Below, piece after piece: positions 6,024 through 6,968 of a DNA stretch of 6,968 nt. Position numbers and translations under genes: made by a program. The stretch lies in contig CAJLPK010000083.1 of NCBI GenBank assembly GCA_905208455.1, positions 1 to 6,968 of the forward strand, written 5' to 3'. The DNA comes from an uncultured Bacillota bacterium. GTDB taxonomy: Bacteria > Bacillota > Clostridia > Christensenellales > QAND01. The notes beneath the pieces are model-generated. The model had not been told where the DNA came from. It was given only the letters and a program-made list of their open reading frames with translations, and did no database searches. Position 1 is the first letter of the stretch, and each line of letters opens with the position of its first letter.

Positions 6024-6047
6024 ATCATTTTGTGGGCCTGTCTTCAA
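6019..6047 (-). promoter_or_regulatory. Candidate promoter of the minus-strand 38-codon gene
   Basis: On the minus strand TTGAAG (6047-6042) is separated by exactly 17 nt from TATTAT (6024-6019). These match the sigma-70/A consensus at 4 of 6 and 5 of 6 positions. Transcription would start near 6012. The site physically overlaps the plus-strand promoter of the F420-ligase-like gene. Confidence 0.5.
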
Positions 6048-6084
6048 CGGCAGGCAGGCCTGATGGCAAATGCTCGCCGTTGAG
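6043..6084 (+). promoter_or_regulatory. Inverted repeat in the leader of the F420-ligase-like gene
   Basis: TCAACGGC (6044-6051) pairs perfectly with GCCGTTGA (6076-6083) over 8 bp, extendable by a U-G pair, around a 24-nt loop. The stem ends 5 nt before the GGAG at 6089-6092. GGCCTG (6035-6040) and CAGGCC (6055-6060) form a second 6-bp pairing that interlocks with it, so the two would form a pseudoknot or exclude one another. I recognise no known riboswitch consensus. A regulatory role is inference. Confidence 0.4.
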
Positions 6085-6100
6085 AAATGGAGCACCTTTT

Positions 6101-6968
6101 ATGTCAAAATCGATTGGAACCGTGGTAAGAGGCGTGCGCACGCCCATCATCCGGCAAGGGGATGACCTGGTCAAAATCGTCGTCGATTCCCTGATGGCGG
6201 CGGCCCGGAGCGAAAGCATCGAATTTCGCGACCGCGATATTGTGGCGGCCACAGAGGCCATCGTGGCCAGGGCGCAGGGCAATTATGCGTCGGTAGACGA
6301 CATTGCAGAGGACATCAAGGCTCATTTCCCGGAGGGCCATATCGGGGTGATTTTCCCGATTTTGAGCCGCAACCGGTTTTCCGTCTGCCTGAAGGGCATT
6401 GCCCGGGGCGCAAAGAAGATCACGCTGATGCTGAGCTATCCGTCCGACGAGGTGGGCAACCACCTGGTGTCTTTGGACGCGCTGGATGAAAAGGGTATCA
6501 ACCCCTATACCGACGTGCTGACCGAGGCGCAGTACCGCAAGGCGTTCGGGCGGGTGGAGCATCCCTTCACCGGCGTGGATTATATCGAATATTACAAAGA
6601 GCTGATCCAGGGCGAGGGCGCAGAGGTGGAGATCATCCTGGGCAACAGCGCCAAGGACATTTTGCCCTATGCCAAGGACGTGCTGACCTGTGACATCCAT
6701 ACCCGGGCGCGCAGCAAGCGGCTGCTGCTGCAAAACGGGGCGCGCACCGTGCTGGGCCTGGACGATATGATGACAAAGCCGGTAGGCGGCAGCGGCTTTA
6801 ACCCCGCGTATGGGCTGCTGGGCTCCAACAAGGCGACGGAGGAGACGGTCAAGCTCTTTCCGCGCGACTGCGAGGCGTTCGTCAAAGCCGTGCAGGACGA
6901 GCTGCTGGCAAAAACCGGCAAGCATATCGAAGTGATGGTATACGGCGACGGCGCGTTCAAGGACCCGG
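6101..6968 (+). CDS. Coenzyme F420-0:L-glutamate ligase-like protein (CofE family), 3' end cut off by window edge
   Basis: The first 289 codons are present. The N-terminus, IGTVVRGVRTPIIRQGDDLV, followed by FRDRDIVAATEAIVARAQGN (42-61), matches the F420_ligase (CofE) family, which adds glutamate to F420-0 using GTP. The segment IFPILSRNRFSVCLKGIARGAKKITLM (84-110) and the later LTCDIHTRARSK, DDMMTKPVGGSGFNP (221-235) and MVYGDGAFKDP (279-289) fit the long form I know from clostridia (about 400 residues), rather than the roughly 250-residue archaeal enzyme. The ATG at 6101 has a GGAG at 6089-6092 with 8-nt spacing. Clostridia are not generally F420 producers, so the true substrate may be another compound receiving a gamma-glutamyl or similar amide. 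Family membership is well supported; the reaction is not. Confidence 0.87.
   Translation, partial: MSKSIGTVVRGVRTPIIRQGDDLVKIVVDSLMAAARSESIEFRDRDIVAATEAIVARAQGNYASVDDIAEDIKAHFPEGHIGVIFPILSRNRFSVCLKGIARGAKKITLMLSYPSDEVGNHLVSLDALDEKGINPYTDVLTEAQYRKAFGRVEHPFTGVDYIEYYKELIQGEGAEVEIILGNSAKDILPYAKDVLTCDIHTRARSKRLLLQNGARTVLGLDDMMTKPVGGSGFNPAYGLLGSNKATEETVKLFPRDCEAFVKAVQDELLAKTGKHIEVMVYGDGAFKDP

Noticed and set aside
5921..6028. The 74-codon version of the small minus-strand gene starting at ATG 6028
   Set aside because: There is no ribosome binding site before 6028, and that start lies upstream of the predicted promoter -10. A good GGGAGG is placed for the internal TTG instead.
6104..6925. A 273-codon minus-strand open frame opposite the F420-ligase-like gene
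   Set aside because: The plus-strand product matches a known family along its length. The reverse frame has no motif, and its end would run into the shared promoter region.

Overview
The window reads as a stretch of bacterial chromosome from a fairly GC-rich member of the Bacillota, most likely class Clostridia. The basis is strong AGGAGG-type ribosome binding sites, a Gram-positive style lipoprotein binding protein, and a DUF3842 protein and a long F420-ligase-like protein of the kinds seen in clostridia. Placement below class is not supported. I see no tRNA or rRNA genes, insertion sequences, phage genes or CRISPR arrays.

Left part (1-3949, minus strand): an ABC importer operon of the peptide/nickel (Opp/Dpp) family. 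In transcription order it holds a DppB-type permease (3949-2927), a DppC-type permease (2957-2058, overlapping the first by 31 nt), a lipid-anchored family 5 binding protein (2030-471) and a DppD/OppD-type ATPase (435 to beyond the left edge). Short gaps and good ribosome binding sites indicate one transcript. A second ATPase would be expected just outside the window. The binding protein sits between the permeases and the ATPase rather than first. A strong hairpin followed by seven T's lies only 24 nt before the first start codon, so the operon may be attenuated, or it may sit behind its neighbour's terminator.

Middle (4146-5771): a small DUF3842 protein on the minus strand (4553-4146) is divergent from a plus-strand RelA/SpoT synthetase-domain protein (4713-5771). 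The latter has no HD hydrolase domain and carries a C-terminal extension of about 150 residues with no recognisable domain. Each has its own candidate promoter in the 159-nt gap, and the synthetase leader has a strong GC-rich hairpin just before its ribosome binding site.

Right part (5770-6968): a compact minus-strand unit has a promoter, a ribosome binding site, a 38-codon lysine- and proline-rich reading frame starting with TTG, and an intrinsic terminator. It converges on the synthetase gene. Its predicted -10 box overlaps that of a plus-strand gene (6101 to beyond the right edge) encoding a coenzyme F420-0:glutamate-ligase-like protein. That gene's leader can form an inverted-repeat hairpin close to its ribosome binding site.

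The importer brings small peptides or similar solutes into the cell. The RelA/SpoT-domain protein probably makes an alarmone such as (p)ppGpp. The roles of the DUF3842 protein, the 38-residue protein and the F420-ligase-like protein cannot be fixed from the sequence. The genes look like neighbouring independent units rather than one pathway.
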